A stretch of 11,777 nt of DNA from Legionellales bacterium (GCA_012103495.1 WLWR01000030.1:1-11777); one strand, 5' to 3'. Positions 1 through 8,112 are shown, counted from the stretch's first letter. A program made the numbers and translations. Notes: generated by a model from the letters alone, not told the origin.

Positions 1-1158
1 TTACATCATGTGCCCGCCGCTGCCGGTTTGGATTTGTATTTAACCATCGATGGTAATCTTCAATTAGCAGTGGAAAAAGCACTGGGCGAATTGCGTGGCG
101 CTGTGGTTGCCATCGAACCACAAACCGGTGATGTTTTAGCAATGGTCAGCAATCCCAGTTATGATCCCAATTTATTTGTTAGTAGCTTAACTTCAAGCAT
201 GTATCAAGCTTTGCTCAAGCAAAAAAATCGTCCCCTTTACAATCGTGCCATTCGTGGTCAATACCCCTTTGCCTCCACCATTAAACCATTCTTAGCCGTA
301 GGAGCATTGGATCACAATATTGTGAATACCAGTTATGAAATTCGCGATCCCGGTTGGTTTCAATTGCCCAATACGACTCACGTCTATCGAGATTGGAAAA
401 AAACCGGGCACGGTTGGGTCGATTTACATCGCGCCATTGTCGTGTCCTGTGATACATACTTTTATAATTTAGCCACATTGATGGGAATCAAACGTTTGGA
501 ACGCATCCTACGTAGTTTTGGTTTTGGCGAACAAACCGGCTTGGACATTGCTGAAGAATCTCCCGGATTAGTGCCCAATCCTACCTGGAAACGAGCGGTA
601 AAAGGAGAAAGTTGGTACCGAGGTGACACGGTTGTGGCCGGCATTGGTCAAGGTTATTTACTCACCACACCGTTGCAATTGGCTCAAGGTGTAGCAAGCA
701 TTGCCGCTAGAGGCCATCACCATCGACCCCACTTGATCAAATATTGGGAAGACGTGCAAGGTAATATCATCGAACCGGATCTGCCCCCCTTACCACCTAT
801 TGAATTAAGTGACCCTGAAATTTGGGACATCGTCATCAAAGCCATGCACGGGGTGATTGTCGAAGCCGGCGGGACAGGATATCGATTTGGCCGCGATGTG
901 CTATATAGCGTGGCGGCTAAAACCGGCACCGCACAGGTGTATAGCAGTTATAAATACAAACACTATGACAAGCGCAAAGCCGATATTCCAGAACATTTAC
1001 GTGACCACACCCTATTTATTGCCTTTGCCCCTGTGGAAGATCCACAAATTGCCTTGGCGGTGATTGTGGAAAACAGTAAACTTGCCTCTAACGTTGCCCG
1101 TGAGGTGTTGGATTATTTTATGGGCATTGAACCAGTACAACCCGATGAGGATTCATGA
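1..1158 (+). CDS. mrdA: Penicillin-binding protein 2 (peptidoglycan transpeptidase), 5' end missing
   Basis: This is the C-terminal part of PBP2, the class B transpeptidase that cross-links lateral-wall peptidoglycan in the rod (elongasome) complex with RodA. The frame is open from base 1, so the GTG at position 10 is internal and not the start. About 385 residues are present against roughly 630 for the family, so the membrane anchor and most of the pedestal domain are missing. Numbering from the GTG, the transpeptidase motifs are intact: S89-T-I-K92 with the nucleophilic serine, S146-C-D148 (the SxD form usual in PBP2), and K304-T-G306 followed by TAQV. The stretch ending in GDTVVAGIGQGYLLTTPLQLA is also typical. 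The stop overlaps the rodA start (ATGA), so the two are probably translationally coupled. The identification is secure; upstream regulation lies outside the window. Confidence 0.96.
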   Translation, partial: LHHVPAAAGLDLYLTIDGNLQLAVEKALGELRGAVVAIEPQTGDVLAMVSNPSYDPNLFVSSLTSSMYQALLKQKNRPLYNRAIRGQYPFASTIKPFLAVGALDHNIVNTSYEIRDPGWFQLPNTTHVYRDWKKTGHGWVDLHRAIVVSCDTYFYNLATLMGIKRLERILRSFGFGEQTGLDIAEESPGLVPNPTWKRAVKGESWYRGDTVVAGIGQGYLLTTPLQLAQGVASIAARGHHHRPHLIKYWEDVQGNIIEPDLPPLPPIELSDPEIWDIVIKAMHGVIVEAGGTGYRFGRDVLYSVAAKTGTAQVYSSYKYKHYDKRKADIPEHLRDHTLFIAFAPVEDPQIALAVIVENSKLASNVAREVLDYFMGIEPVQPDEDS

Positions 1159-2297
1159 GTTTAATTGTCAGTTTGCAACGCGAAATTGAACGTCGCCAAA
1201 CCAATTTTACCTATCGAAACGATTGGCAGCGAATGCATATTGATAGTCTGCTGATGGTTGCATTGCTGGCACTGGTGGGCGTGGGATTGGTTATTTTGTA
1301 TAGCGCCGTCGCTCAAGAACAACAGATTATGATCCGCCAAAGCATTCGATTAGCCATTGCGTTTGGTACAATGATGATTTTCGCGCAAATCTCTCCCAAT
1401 ACTTACAGAGCTTGGGCGCCGACCCTGTATTTTATCGGCATTGTGTTATTGCTCACCGTATTGCTGGTGGGTACGATTAGCAAAGGTGCCCAACGCTGGC
1501 TGGATTTGGGATTTTTCCGTTTCCAACCCTCTGAAATTATGAAACTAGCGGTTCCTTTGATCGTCGCTCGCTATTTAGGCCAATATGAATTACCCCCTAA
1601 ATTTTATAGATTGATCGCCGCGCTCACTCTGATTGCCATTCCAGGATTACTGATTATTAAACAACCCGATTTGGGAACTTCTATTTTAGTTATGACGGCA
1701 GGACTCAGTGTTATTTTATTCGCCGGTGTTAGTTGGAAATTATTGTTTTTAGGCCTGGCCGCATTGGGTGGTAGCATCCCCTTTTTGTGGCGCTTTTTAC
1801 ATGACTATCAACAAGAGCGAGTATTGACCTTTTTAAATCCAGAACGTGATCCATTGGGTGCCGGTTATCATATTATCCAATCAAAAATTGCCATTGGATC
1901 AGGAGGTATTTTTGGTAAAGGCTGGTTGAATGGCTCACAAGCACAATTGAATTTTTTGCCTGAACATGCCACCGATTTTATTTTTGCCGTTGCCAGTGAA
2001 GAATTTGGTTTATTGGGCTGTCTGATTTTACTGGTTTTGTATTTGTTGATTGTCTGGCGGGCTTTTTACATCGCCACCAAAGCACAGGATAATTTTTCAC
2101 GTTTGTTAGCCAGTGGCTTGGGGTTAACCTTTTTCATTTCCATGTTCGTGAATGTAGGGATGGTCATGGGGTTGATGCCAGTGGTAGGTTTACCTTTGCC
2201 ATTGGTTAGTTACGGTGGAACATCTATAGTAACCACCATGGCTGGCTTTGGCATTATCATGTCAATCCACACCCATCGGAAATTTTTACCGAAATGA
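1155..2297 (+). CDS. rodA: RodA, SEDS-family peptidoglycan glycosyltransferase of the elongasome
   Basis: RodA (also called mrdB) polymerises lipid II into glycan strands in the inner membrane and works as a pair with PBP2. The protein is 380 residues, close to the E. coli length of 370. About ten hydrophobic segments are visible, starting near residues 31-50. Hallmarks are KQPDLGTS (169-176), NPERDPLGAGYHIIQS (228-243), and FLPEHATDFIFAV (267-279), which contains the Asp (D274) matching the catalytic aspartate of SEDS proteins. Near the C-terminus, GLPLPLVSYGGTS (345-357) is also typical. The ATG overlaps the mrdA stop by 4 nt, with GAGG at 1147-1150 only 4 nt away, so coupling with mrdA translation is likely. 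Nothing is unusual in the sequence. The short cytoplasmic N-terminus (residues 1-27) is slightly longer than in E. coli. Confidence 0.97.
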   Translation: MSLIVSLQREIERRQTNFTYRNDWQRMHIDSLLMVALLALVGVGLVILYSAVAQEQQIMIRQSIRLAIAFGTMMIFAQISPNTYRAWAPTLYFIGIVLLLTVLLVGTISKGAQRWLDLGFFRFQPSEIMKLAVPLIVARYLGQYELPPKFYRLIAALTLIAIPGLLIIKQPDLGTSILVMTAGLSVILFAGVSWKLLFLGLAALGGSIPFLWRFLHDYQQERVLTFLNPERDPLGAGYHIIQSKIAIGSGGIFGKGWLNGSQAQLNFLPEHATDFIFAVASEEFGLLGCLILLVLYLLIVWRAFYIATKAQDNFSRLLASGLGLTFFISMFVNVGMVMGLMPVVGLPLPLVSYGGTSIVTTMAGFGIIMSIHTHRKFLPK

Positions 2298-2326
2298 TCC
2301 GCCCCACATGAGCTCCCCGATAGACA

Positions 2327-2355
2327 TTGCGAAAAAAACGGTAATCGGCTATAAT
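2327..2355 (+). promoter_or_regulatory. Sigma-70-type promoter for mltB
   Basis: A consensus -10 box, TATAAT (2350-2355), lies 17 nt downstream of TTGCGA (2327-2332), which matches the -35 consensus at 4 of 6 positions. Transcription would begin near 2362 and give a leader of about 26 nt carrying the mltB ribosome-binding site AAAGGA (2374-2379). It lies in the 90-nt gap after rodA, so mltB can be expressed independently of mrdA-rodA. This is a pattern match only. Confidence 0.55.
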
Positions 2356-2387
2356 TTGCACACTTTTCACCTCAAAGGAACTAATTT

Positions 2388-3413
2388 ATGCTCCACATTG
2401 TCAGAAATTTGTTCAAAACAGCCCTCCTAAGCAGCCTGAGTCTGCTACTTCCCCTAATCAGCTATGCGGACATCACCGATAAAGCCGAAGTAAAACAATT
2501 TATTACTCACATGGTGAATAAACACCAATTCGATCAAGCCGAACTCACTCAAGTATTTGAACAAATTTCGATTCAAGACAATATCTTACGATTAATTGAC
2601 AAACCGTATGAGGGCAAACCTTGGTACATTTACCGCAAAAATTTCTTAGATCATTGTCGCGTACAGCGCGGTGTTGACTTTTGGCAAGCCAACGAAGTTG
2701 ATTTGCAACGCGCAGAACAAGATTATGGGGTTCCCGCCCCTTATATTGTTGCCATTTTAGGCGTGGAAACGTATTACGGCTCGAATCAAGGGAGCTATCG
2801 AGCGGCTGAAGCCATTTCCACCATTGCATTTGGCTACCCACGTCGTGCCGACTATTTTCGCAAAGAGTTAGAGCAATTTTTACTGTTGGCCCGTGAGCAA
2901 CAAATCAATCCATTGGATGTCTACGGTTCTTACGCGGGCGCCATCGGTCAACCACAATTCATGCCCAGCAGCTATCGCCATTACGCGGTTGATTTTACCG
3001 GTAGTGGCAACATCGATTTAAGTGGTAACAATGCTGATGCCATTGGCAGCGTCGCCAATTATTTTAAAGTCCACGGTTGGCGTGCCGGTGAACCTATTGC
3101 CACCAAAGCGCAAGTAGCCAGCAATGCCTCTTACCAACAATTGGATATCAAAAAACGTCGGGCACAATACCCATTAACCACCTTGGCGCAACATGGCGTA
3201 CAGCCGGACACCGCCATTGACACAACCCCAGAAAAAGCCAACGTGATCAAATTAGACGGTGAACACGCACCTGAATATTGGTTGGGATTTAACAATTTTT
3301 ATGTGATCACTCGCTATAACACCAGTAACCTCTATGCAATGGCCGTGCATCAATTGGCTGAAAAATTAGCCGAACAAAAACAAGGAACTACCCCTCCTGG
3401 TCCAACTTGTTAA
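2388..3413 (+). CDS. mltB: Lytic murein transglycosylase B (MltB/SltB family)
   Basis: MltB cleaves the MurNAc-GlcNAc bond of peptidoglycan in the periplasm, forming 1,6-anhydroMurNAc ends, and so supplies wall turnover. The 341-residue protein has the family hallmarks in order: VAILGVETYYG (121-131) with the catalytic Glu at 127, FGYPRRADYFRKEL (148-161), and GAIGQPQFMPSSYRHYA (184-200), followed by the DAIGSVANYFKVHGW segment (217-231). The ATG has AAAGGA seven to eight nt upstream and its own promoter. Residues 1-27 form a signal peptide with a charged start, a Leu-rich core and LISYA-D, a signal peptidase I type site. There is no lipobox cysteine, unlike E. coli MltB, which is an outer-membrane lipoprotein. 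This copy is therefore probably soluble in the periplasm, like the Slt-type B enzymes of pseudomonads. A hairpin terminator follows 67 nt after the stop. Confidence 0.93.
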   Translation: MLHIVRNLFKTALLSSLSLLLPLISYADITDKAEVKQFITHMVNKHQFDQAELTQVFEQISIQDNILRLIDKPYEGKPWYIYRKNFLDHCRVQRGVDFWQANEVDLQRAEQDYGVPAPYIVAILGVETYYGSNQGSYRAAEAISTIAFGYPRRADYFRKELEQFLLLAREQQINPLDVYGSYAGAIGQPQFMPSSYRHYAVDFTGSGNIDLSGNNADAIGSVANYFKVHGWRAGEPIATKAQVASNASYQQLDIKKRRAQYPLTTLAQHGVQPDTAIDTTPEKANVIKLDGEHAPEYWLGFNNFYVITRYNTSNLYAMAVHQLAEKLAEQKQGTTPPGPTC

Positions 3414-3480
3414 GGCATAACACTATCCTATATGAGCTAACAATTAACACGATCCATTAGTTTTGCATACCGATTGGATG

Positions 3481-3513
3481 AAAATGATACTTCAAAATTT
3501 GAAGTATCATTTT
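3481..3513 (+). terminator. Rho-independent terminator after mltB (symmetric, possibly bidirectional)
   Basis: Two perfectly complementary 16-nt arms (3481-3496 and 3498-3513) meet around a single A; in practice the core is ATGATACTTC pairing with GAAGTATCAT around an AAAATTT loop. The hairpin is followed by a T-run (3510-3514) and preceded by A residues, so it could act on both strands. It lies 67 nt after the mltB stop and separates mltB from rlpA. The stem is AT-rich and therefore only moderately stable. Confidence 0.75.
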
Positions 3514-3635
3514 TATTTCAACGGTAGTGAATCGTTACGCCCTTGCTTGTTGAGCCTAAACACAGGATGCAAAAAGATCCCCACAAACAAAAATCATAAG
3601 AAAATGCCGCAACATTAGGAAGATGACTTTTTTTC

Positions 3636-3644
3636 TGGTATAAA
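3636..3644 (+). promoter_or_regulatory. Extended -10 promoter candidate for rlpA
   Basis: TGGTATAAA has the TGn extension directly before a TATAAA -10 box (3639-3644), 33 nt before the rlpA ATG. The best -35 (TTAGGA, 3615-3620, spacer 18 nt) is poor, which fits an extended -10 type. The rest of the 264-nt gap (3414-3677) shows only the mltB terminator; I see no small gene or RNA there. Confidence 0.4.
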
Positions 3645-3677
3645 GCGAACATCAACCGATGTAACAGTAATAATAAG

Positions 3678-4472
3678 ATGATCATCCAGCGTTTTTTTAT
3701 CTTTGTTAGCTTGTGGTTGGCTGTATTACCTGCCTACGCCAAACCAGACGGCCCCCCTAAACAAACGGTAGACGTAAGCCAAATCCCCAATGCCACACCA
3801 CAAATGGAACCACTCAGTCGTTATGGCAATGCACCCCAATACACCGTGTTGGGCCAACGGTATCAAGTCATGTTGGATGCCAACAATTATAAAGAACGCG
3901 GACTTGCCTCCTGGTATGGTACCAAATTTCATCAACAATCCACTTCCAGCGGCGAACCTTATGACATGTTCGCCATGACGGCTGCTCACAAAACATTACC
4001 GCTGCCCTCATATATCCGCGTCACCCATTTAGCCAATGGCCGTTCCATTATTGTCAAAGTCAACGACCGCGGCCCTTTTCACGATGATCGCATTCTTGAT
4101 TTATCGTATGTCGCCGCTAAAAAATTAGGGATCACCGAACACGGTACTGGCTTGGTTGACATTGAAGTATTGGACCCCAGCCAATTTCAAGTCGAGGCCA
4201 CAACAACCTATGCACAATTAAGTTCCCGTGTTTATCTGCAAGTGGGCGCTTTTCGCCAACCGCTCAATGCCGAACGATTAGCCAATTACTTAAAACAACA
4301 CAGCCAACTTCCCGTTGTTCTAGCCATTGACGTCCAAACCAATCAACAACCACTTTACCACGTTAAAATAGGTCCATTTACATCCAACACGCTCATGCAG
4401 CAAGCCACCACACAATTGCAATTACTCGGTGTGGCCGATGCTTTTCCAGTTATTTTATCGCAACAACTATGA
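3678..4472 (+). CDS. rlpA: RlpA family septal ring lytic transglycosylase (double-psi beta-barrel + SPOR)
   Basis: RlpA-type enzymes cleave peptide-stripped (denuded) glycan strands and are recruited to division sites by a SPOR domain. The 264-residue product has a signal peptide (1-21, LAVLPAYA-K), a double-psi beta-barrel from about RGLASWYG (74) to DIEVLDP (167), and a C-terminal SPOR domain from about 184 to 262. Within the barrel, E93, H104 and D130 (in KVNDRGPF) fall where the catalytic residues of Pseudomonas RlpA are expected. The signal peptide has no lipobox cysteine, whereas characterised RlpA proteins are outer-membrane lipoproteins. At 264 residues it is also shorter than E. coli RlpA. 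The ATG lacks a clear Shine-Dalgarno sequence, but it fits the signal peptide and no better in-frame start is seen. dacA follows closely. Confidence 0.93.
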   Translation: MIIQRFFIFVSLWLAVLPAYAKPDGPPKQTVDVSQIPNATPQMEPLSRYGNAPQYTVLGQRYQVMLDANNYKERGLASWYGTKFHQQSTSSGEPYDMFAMTAAHKTLPLPSYIRVTHLANGRSIIVKVNDRGPFHDDRILDLSYVAAKKLGITEHGTGLVDIEVLDPSQFQVEATTTYAQLSSRVYLQVGAFRQPLNAERLANYLKQHSQLPVVLAIDVQTNQQPLYHVKIGPFTSNTLMQQATTQLQLLGVADAFPVILSQQL

Positions 4473-4505
4473 TAAAATCGCTAGCCAATTAAACATTGTG
4501 TAAAT

Positions 4506-4510
4506 GAGGA
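4506..4510 (+). promoter_or_regulatory. Ribosome-binding site that fixes the dacA start at 4519
   Basis: GAGGA lies 8 nt before the ATG at 4519. An in-frame ATG at 4504 overlaps this site and has no Shine-Dalgarno sequence of its own, so the downstream ATG, which directly opens a signal peptide (MKRLQ), is the better start. Confidence 0.7.
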
Positions 4511-4518
4511 TCGACCCA

Positions 4519-5763
4519 ATGAAAAGACTGCAGACTCTGCTCAGCTACACTTTAGGAATTATATTGCCTATCGGCTTGCTGAATATGGCAAATGCTGAAA
4601 CCGTCACCTTACCCACTCCCAATATCGTCAGCAGTACCAGCGGCAAACCGCAACCGTATGTTACTCCCACCGCACCTCAATTGGATGCCAAATCTTATAT
4701 TTTAGTCGATGCAAACAGTGGCGCTGTATTGGCAGAGCACAACGCCGATGAAATACTCGAACCCGCCAGTCTAACCAAATTAATGACGGTGTATTTAGCC
4801 TCTGAAGCATTGGCAGAAGAGCGACTCAAGCCCGACGATGAAATTTTAATCAGTGAAAAAGCATGGCGCACAGGGGGATCCCGCACCTTTATTAAAGTAG
4901 GGGATAAAATCAAAGCCCTTGATTTAATTCAAGGCATTGTTGTGCAATCAGGCAACGATGCCAGTGTAGCATTGGCAGAATATTTGGCTGGCAGTGAATC
5001 GTCGTTTGTCGATCTGATGAACCACAAAGCCCAGCAATTGGGAATGAAAAGTTCGAATTTTCGCAACAGCACGGGCTTACCGTCGCAAGACCATTACAGC
5101 ACCGCGCGCGATTTAGCCATTTTAACCCAAGCAATTATTGATGATTACCCCAACGATTATCAATGGTACCGACAAAAATGGTTCACCTTCAATGGCATTC
5201 GACAGCCCAACCGCAACCGTTTGTTGTGGCGCAATCCATTGGTGGATGGATTAAAAACAGGTCATACCGACAGAGCTGGTTATTGTTTAGTTTCTTCAGC
5301 ACAAAAAGATGGGATGCGTTTAATTTCGATAGTCTTAGGCGCTTCCAGTGACAATGCGCGCACCGAAGACAGTCAACGCTTGTTAACCTATGGATTTCGC
5401 TTTTTTGAATCACACCAGTTATACCCCACAGCCAAACCCATTCAATATCACCGAATCTGGAAAAGTCGTAACAAGCAAATTGCCTTAGGGGTTACCGATG
5501 ATTTATACATCACCATTCCCAATGGACAATTGGACAATATTCGAGTGGATTTAGATGTGCCACCAACTTTATACGCCCCGATTAAAAAAGGACAAACCGT
5601 TGGTCATATTTCAGTTTATTTAAACGATACGCTACTGAGTAAAACCCCTGTGGTTGCTTTGAATGAAGCACCCAAAGGCAATTTATTTCATCAACTGCGC
5701 GATATGATTGCTCAGACTTTTTATGGTTTATTACAACGCATTGGTATCAAGGCATCGGCATGA
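4519..5763 (+). CDS. dacA: D-alanyl-D-alanine carboxypeptidase (PBP5/6 type, DacA)
   Basis: DacA removes the terminal D-Ala from peptidoglycan pentapeptides on the periplasmic face of the inner membrane and so limits cross-linking. The 414-residue protein starts with a signal peptide (1-26, ending NMANA). It continues with the S11 peptidase domain holding S84-L-T-K87 (nucleophile S84), S144-G-N146, and K246-T-G248. Then comes the C-terminal beta-rich PBP5 domain (about 295-390), and finally an amphipathic tail (about 392-414: RDMIAQTFYGLLQRIG) of the kind that anchors PBP5 to the membrane. The start at 4519 is chosen over 4504 because of the GAGGA site. The gene begins 46 nt after rlpA and its stop overlaps the ybeD start (ATGA), so dacA, ybeD and lipB form one unit. 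No key residue is missing. Confidence 0.96.
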   Translation: MKRLQTLLSYTLGIILPIGLLNMANAETVTLPTPNIVSSTSGKPQPYVTPTAPQLDAKSYILVDANSGAVLAEHNADEILEPASLTKLMTVYLASEALAEERLKPDDEILISEKAWRTGGSRTFIKVGDKIKALDLIQGIVVQSGNDASVALAEYLAGSESSFVDLMNHKAQQLGMKSSNFRNSTGLPSQDHYSTARDLAILTQAIIDDYPNDYQWYRQKWFTFNGIRQPNRNRLLWRNPLVDGLKTGHTDRAGYCLVSSAQKDGMRLISIVLGASSDNARTEDSQRLLTYGFRFFESHQLYPTAKPIQYHRIWKSRNKQIALGVTDDLYITIPNGQLDNIRVDLDVPPTLYAPIKKGQTVGHISVYLNDTLLSKTPVVALNEAPKGNLFHQLRDMIAQTFYGLLQRIGIKASA

Positions 5764-6029
5764 GTTCATCACTCGGCTTACTGGAATTTCCATGTGATTT
5801 TCCAATTAAAATCGTTTGCCGTAATGATGCAAACATTACGGCAAATGATATTGTGATGTTGATTCAACCACACTGGCCTGCTTGCAGCATTGAGCGTATT
5901 GATGCCAAGGTCAGTAACCAAAATCAGTACATTTCATTCACCGCTCATATTGTGGCAAACAGTCAGCAACAATTGGACGCTATTTATCAAGATCTTTCCA
6001 GCCATCCACTCACCATTTTAGTTTTGTAA
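5760..6029 (+). CDS. ybeD: YbeD/DUF493 family small regulatory-fold protein
   Basis: This is an 89-residue member of the DUF493 (UPF0250) family, whose exact cellular role is not established; the fold resembles ACT-type ligand-binding domains. Family features seen are LLEFPCDFPIKIV (7-19), matching the LLEFP...KV opening of E. coli YbeD, and a C-terminus reading LDAIYQDLSSHPLTILVL, matching its LYEEL...MVL end. Length equals the E. coli protein (87 residues). The ATG overlaps the dacA stop by 4 nt and has AAGG 7 nt upstream (5749-5752). lipB starts 2 nt after its stop. The location between dacA and lipB is the conserved one in gammaproteobacteria and supports the call. Confidence 0.9.
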   Translation: MSSSLGLLEFPCDFPIKIVCRNDANITANDIVMLIQPHWPACSIERIDAKVSNQNQYISFTAHIVANSQQQLDAIYQDLSSHPLTILVL

Positions 6030-6031
6030 TT

Positions 6032-6652
6032 GTGATCATCACCCGTGAATTAAATCAACAACCTTACCTAACTGTATGGGAAAACATGCGCCAATTTACC
6101 GCTGATCGCACGCCAGCGACCACGGATGAATTGTGGTTTGTGCAACACCCCCCCGTTTTTACTCAAGGACAAGGTGGACGTCCAGAACACGTGTTGAATC
6201 CACACAACATTCCCATCGTTCATACTGACCGCGGTGGACAAGTTACCTACCACGGCCCTGGACAAGCGGTCGTCTACACATTGATTGATTTACGCCGCCG
6301 ACGCATGACCATTCGTCAATTGGTCAGTGCCCTCGAACAAAGTGTGATCGCTTTATTGGCTGAATATCAACTCACTGCCCAAAATCGCTGTGATGCCCCA
6401 GGGGTTTATCTCAACGATGCAAAAATTTGCTCATTGGGATTGCGGATCCGCCACGGCTGCGCTTACCACGGATTGGCATTGAATGTAGCCATGGATCTCA
6501 GCCCTTTTTCATTCATCAATCCGTGTGGCCATCCCAATCTTCGCGTAACCCAGCTCACCGACTATTACCCTGAAATCACCATAGAACAATTGAGAGCACC
6601 TTTGCAGCGTCAATTGCAGCATCATATTGATCAACAATACCCTTCTGTTTAA
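6032..6652 (+). CDS. lipB: Octanoyl-[acyl carrier protein]:protein N-octanoyltransferase (LipB)
   Basis: LipB moves the octanoyl group from acyl carrier protein to lipoyl domains in the cytoplasm, the first step of lipoate assembly; LipA then adds sulfur. The 206-residue protein shows RGGQVTYHGPGQ (67-78), K131 in AKICSLGLRI (130-139), and C165 in FINPCG (161-166). These correspond to the Lys and Cys of the E. coli active site. The start is GTG, 2 nt after the ybeD stop and without a Shine-Dalgarno sequence, so it probably depends on re-initiation from ybeD. MIITRELNQQPYLTVWENM is a normal LipB N-terminus. lipA, usually the next gene, does not follow; mpl is encoded convergently instead. Confidence 0.96.
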   Translation: MIITRELNQQPYLTVWENMRQFTADRTPATTDELWFVQHPPVFTQGQGGRPEHVLNPHNIPIVHTDRGGQVTYHGPGQAVVYTLIDLRRRRMTIRQLVSALEQSVIALLAEYQLTAQNRCDAPGVYLNDAKICSLGLRIRHGCAYHGLALNVAMDLSPFSFINPCGHPNLRVTQLTDYYPEITIEQLRAPLQRQLQHHIDQQYPSV

Positions 6653-6685
6653 AAAACATCGCGATCACGCGTCATCGGTAAAAAA

Positions 6686-8053
6686 TCAATTTATTTTCGC
6701 CAATGCTTGCAACAACTTATCGTGAATTCCGCCAAAACCTCGGTTACTCATGATCACAATGTGATCGCCTGGTTGCACTACTTGAGTTGCTTGTTCAACA
6801 ATGTGAGAAACACTATCGAGCACTTGAATGGGAGGATGACTGGTGCGAGTTAATTGAGCGCACCAATCGCCCGTGTTGAAACAAATCACACAATCAGCCG
6901 CCGCCAGTGCATTGACGAAAGTATGCTGGTGAATGCCATGGCGCATGGTATAAGAGCCCGGTTCAATTAATACAATAATATTGGCCCTTTCCACATGACG
7001 CCGCAAACCTTGCAATGTGGCAGCAATCGCCGTCGGGTGATGAGCAAAATCATCATACACCGTAATATTATTTACCTGTCCTTTAACTTCCAAGCGCCGT
7101 TTAACACCGCGAAAGGTATTGAGCGCCGCGATGCTATCCGCCGGCGCCACTTGAGCATGATGACACGCAGCGATCGCCGTCAACGCATTGGAAACATTAT
7201 GCAACCCCAATAATGGCCACTGCACTCGACCCTGATAAGCTTGCTGATAAAATACTTCAAATGCACTGCCATCTTCCTGCACCAATTGCGCCGACCAATT
7301 GCCCTCACCCAGCCCCACGGTAGTGATAGGGGTCCAACAACCACGCGCCAACACTTGTTCAATCGCCACATCGTTGACCGGCGTCACAATTAACCCTTGA
7401 CTGGCAATGGTACGCACTAAATGATGAAACTGTTGTTGAATCGCCGCTAAATCGGCAAAAATATCGGCATGATCAAATTCTAAATTATTGATAACCAACG
7501 TTTTAGGTTGGTAGTGAATGAATTTAGATCGCTTATCAAACAAAGCCGTATCGTATTCATCTCCTTCAATGACAAACCAAGGTGCATCGGTTAATTGGGC
7601 CGATTGATTCAAATTGACTGGCACACCACCAATTAAATAACCGGGGTTGTATCCATTGGCTGTCAAAATCCACGTCATCATACTGCTGAGTGTGGTTTTC
7701 CCATGGGTACCGGTTGCCGCTAAAACCCATTTATCTTGCAAAATGTGCTGCGCCAACCACGCGGGACCCGATTGATAAGGAATGCGTTGATTTAACACTG
7801 CTTCGAATACAGGATTGCCACGCGTGATCGCATTGCCCACCACGACGCAATCCGGTCGTGGGATTAATTGGCACGCATCATAGCCTTGCATCACGTCAAT
7901 ACCACTGGCGGCAATGATATCACTCATCGGTGGATAAACTGCTTCATCCGCTCCGGTGACTCGATGACCCGCTTGTTTGGCCAATTGAGCAACCCCCGCC
8001 ATGAATGTGCCACAAATACCCAGAATGTGAATATGCATCGAATGATTACTCAT
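6686..8053 (-). CDS. mpl: UDP-MurNAc:L-Ala-gamma-D-Glu-meso-DAP ligase (murein peptide ligase)
   Basis: Mpl attaches recycled murein tripeptide to UDP-MurNAc in the cytoplasm using ATP, saving the MurC-MurE steps. The sequence begins HIHILGICGTFMAGVAQLA, almost as in E. coli Mpl. It carries the P-loop GTHGKTT, then NNLEFDHADIFADLAAIQQQFHHLV, VYDDFAHHPTAIAATL (Mur ligase C domain), and ends NRGFGGIHDKLLQAL. Three in-frame ATGs lie at 8071, 8053 and 8038, giving 461, 455 and 450 residues; E. coli has 457. The first sits inside the TATAAT of the likely promoter (TATAATG) and would not be transcribed from it. The third matches the E. coli start exactly. I give 8053 as the longest start compatible with the promoter, but 8038 is equally possible. 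None has a good Shine-Dalgarno sequence. Only 33 nt separate it from convergent lipB. Confidence 0.93.
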   Translation of the reverse strand: MSNHSMHIHILGICGTFMAGVAQLAKQAGHRVTGADEAVYPPMSDIIAASGIDVMQGYDACQLIPRPDCVVVGNAITRGNPVFEAVLNQRIPYQSGPAWLAQHILQDKWVLAATGTHGKTTLSSMMTWILTANGYNPGYLIGGVPVNLNQSAQLTDAPWFVIEGDEYDTALFDKRSKFIHYQPKTLVINNLEFDHADIFADLAAIQQQFHHLVRTIASQGLIVTPVNDVAIEQVLARGCWTPITTVGLGEGNWSAQLVQEDGSAFEVFYQQAYQGRVQWPLLGLHNVSNALTAIAACHHAQVAPADSIAALNTFRGVKRRLEVKGQVNNITVYDDFAHHPTAIAATLQGLRRHVERANIIVLIEPGSYTMRHGIHQHTFVNALAAADCVICFNTGDWCAQLTRTSHPPIQVLDSVSHIVEQATQVVQPGDHIVIMSNRGFGGIHDKLLQALAKIN

Positions 8054-8069
8054 GATAAAATTTGCGCCC

Positions 8070-8099
8070 ATTATAAGTTCACACCGACAATAGACACAA
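8070..8099 (-). promoter_or_regulatory. Promoter candidate for mpl, back-to-back with the pfp promoter
   Basis: Read on the minus strand, TATAAT (8075-8070) lies 18 nt downstream of TTGTGT (8099-8094, 3 of 6 to the -35 consensus). Transcription would start near 8063, leaving a leader of only about 10-25 nt before the mpl ATG. The same bases read on the plus strand as TATAAG (8072-8077), a possible -10 for pfp, so the two genes may share or compete for this site. Confidence 0.42.
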
Positions 8100-8112
8100 G
8101 GAGCCTACACTC

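Noticed and set aside
281..1063. Several open frames of 60-70 codons on the opposite strand or in other frames of mrdA, with similar ones under mltB, rlpA, dacA, mpl and pfp.
   Set aside because: They lie wholly inside well-recognised genes, lack ribosome-binding sites and give compositionally odd peptides; they are shadows of the real genes.
4452..4478. 8-bp inverted repeat ATTTTATC / GATAAAAT at the rlpA-dacA border, with a TATGAT -10-like box.
   Set aside because: Purely AT-rich, the first arm lies inside rlpA coding sequence, there is no T-run and no acceptable -35; expected by chance at this composition.
4504..4518. An ATG 15 nt upstream of the chosen dacA start, in frame.
   Set aside because: It overlaps the GAGGA ribosome-binding site of the ATG at 4519, has none of its own, and would add an acidic MRIDP before the signal peptide.
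6660..6677. Short hairpins (CGCG-ATCA-CGCG, and the near-palindrome CGAT.ACGCGT.ATCG) between the convergent lipB and mpl genes, with an A6 run at 6651-6656 that would be T6 for mpl transcripts.
   Set aside because: The stems are only 4 bp and the T-run is separated from the stem by 3 nt on the minus strand; a weak mpl terminator is possible but I cannot support it as a feature.
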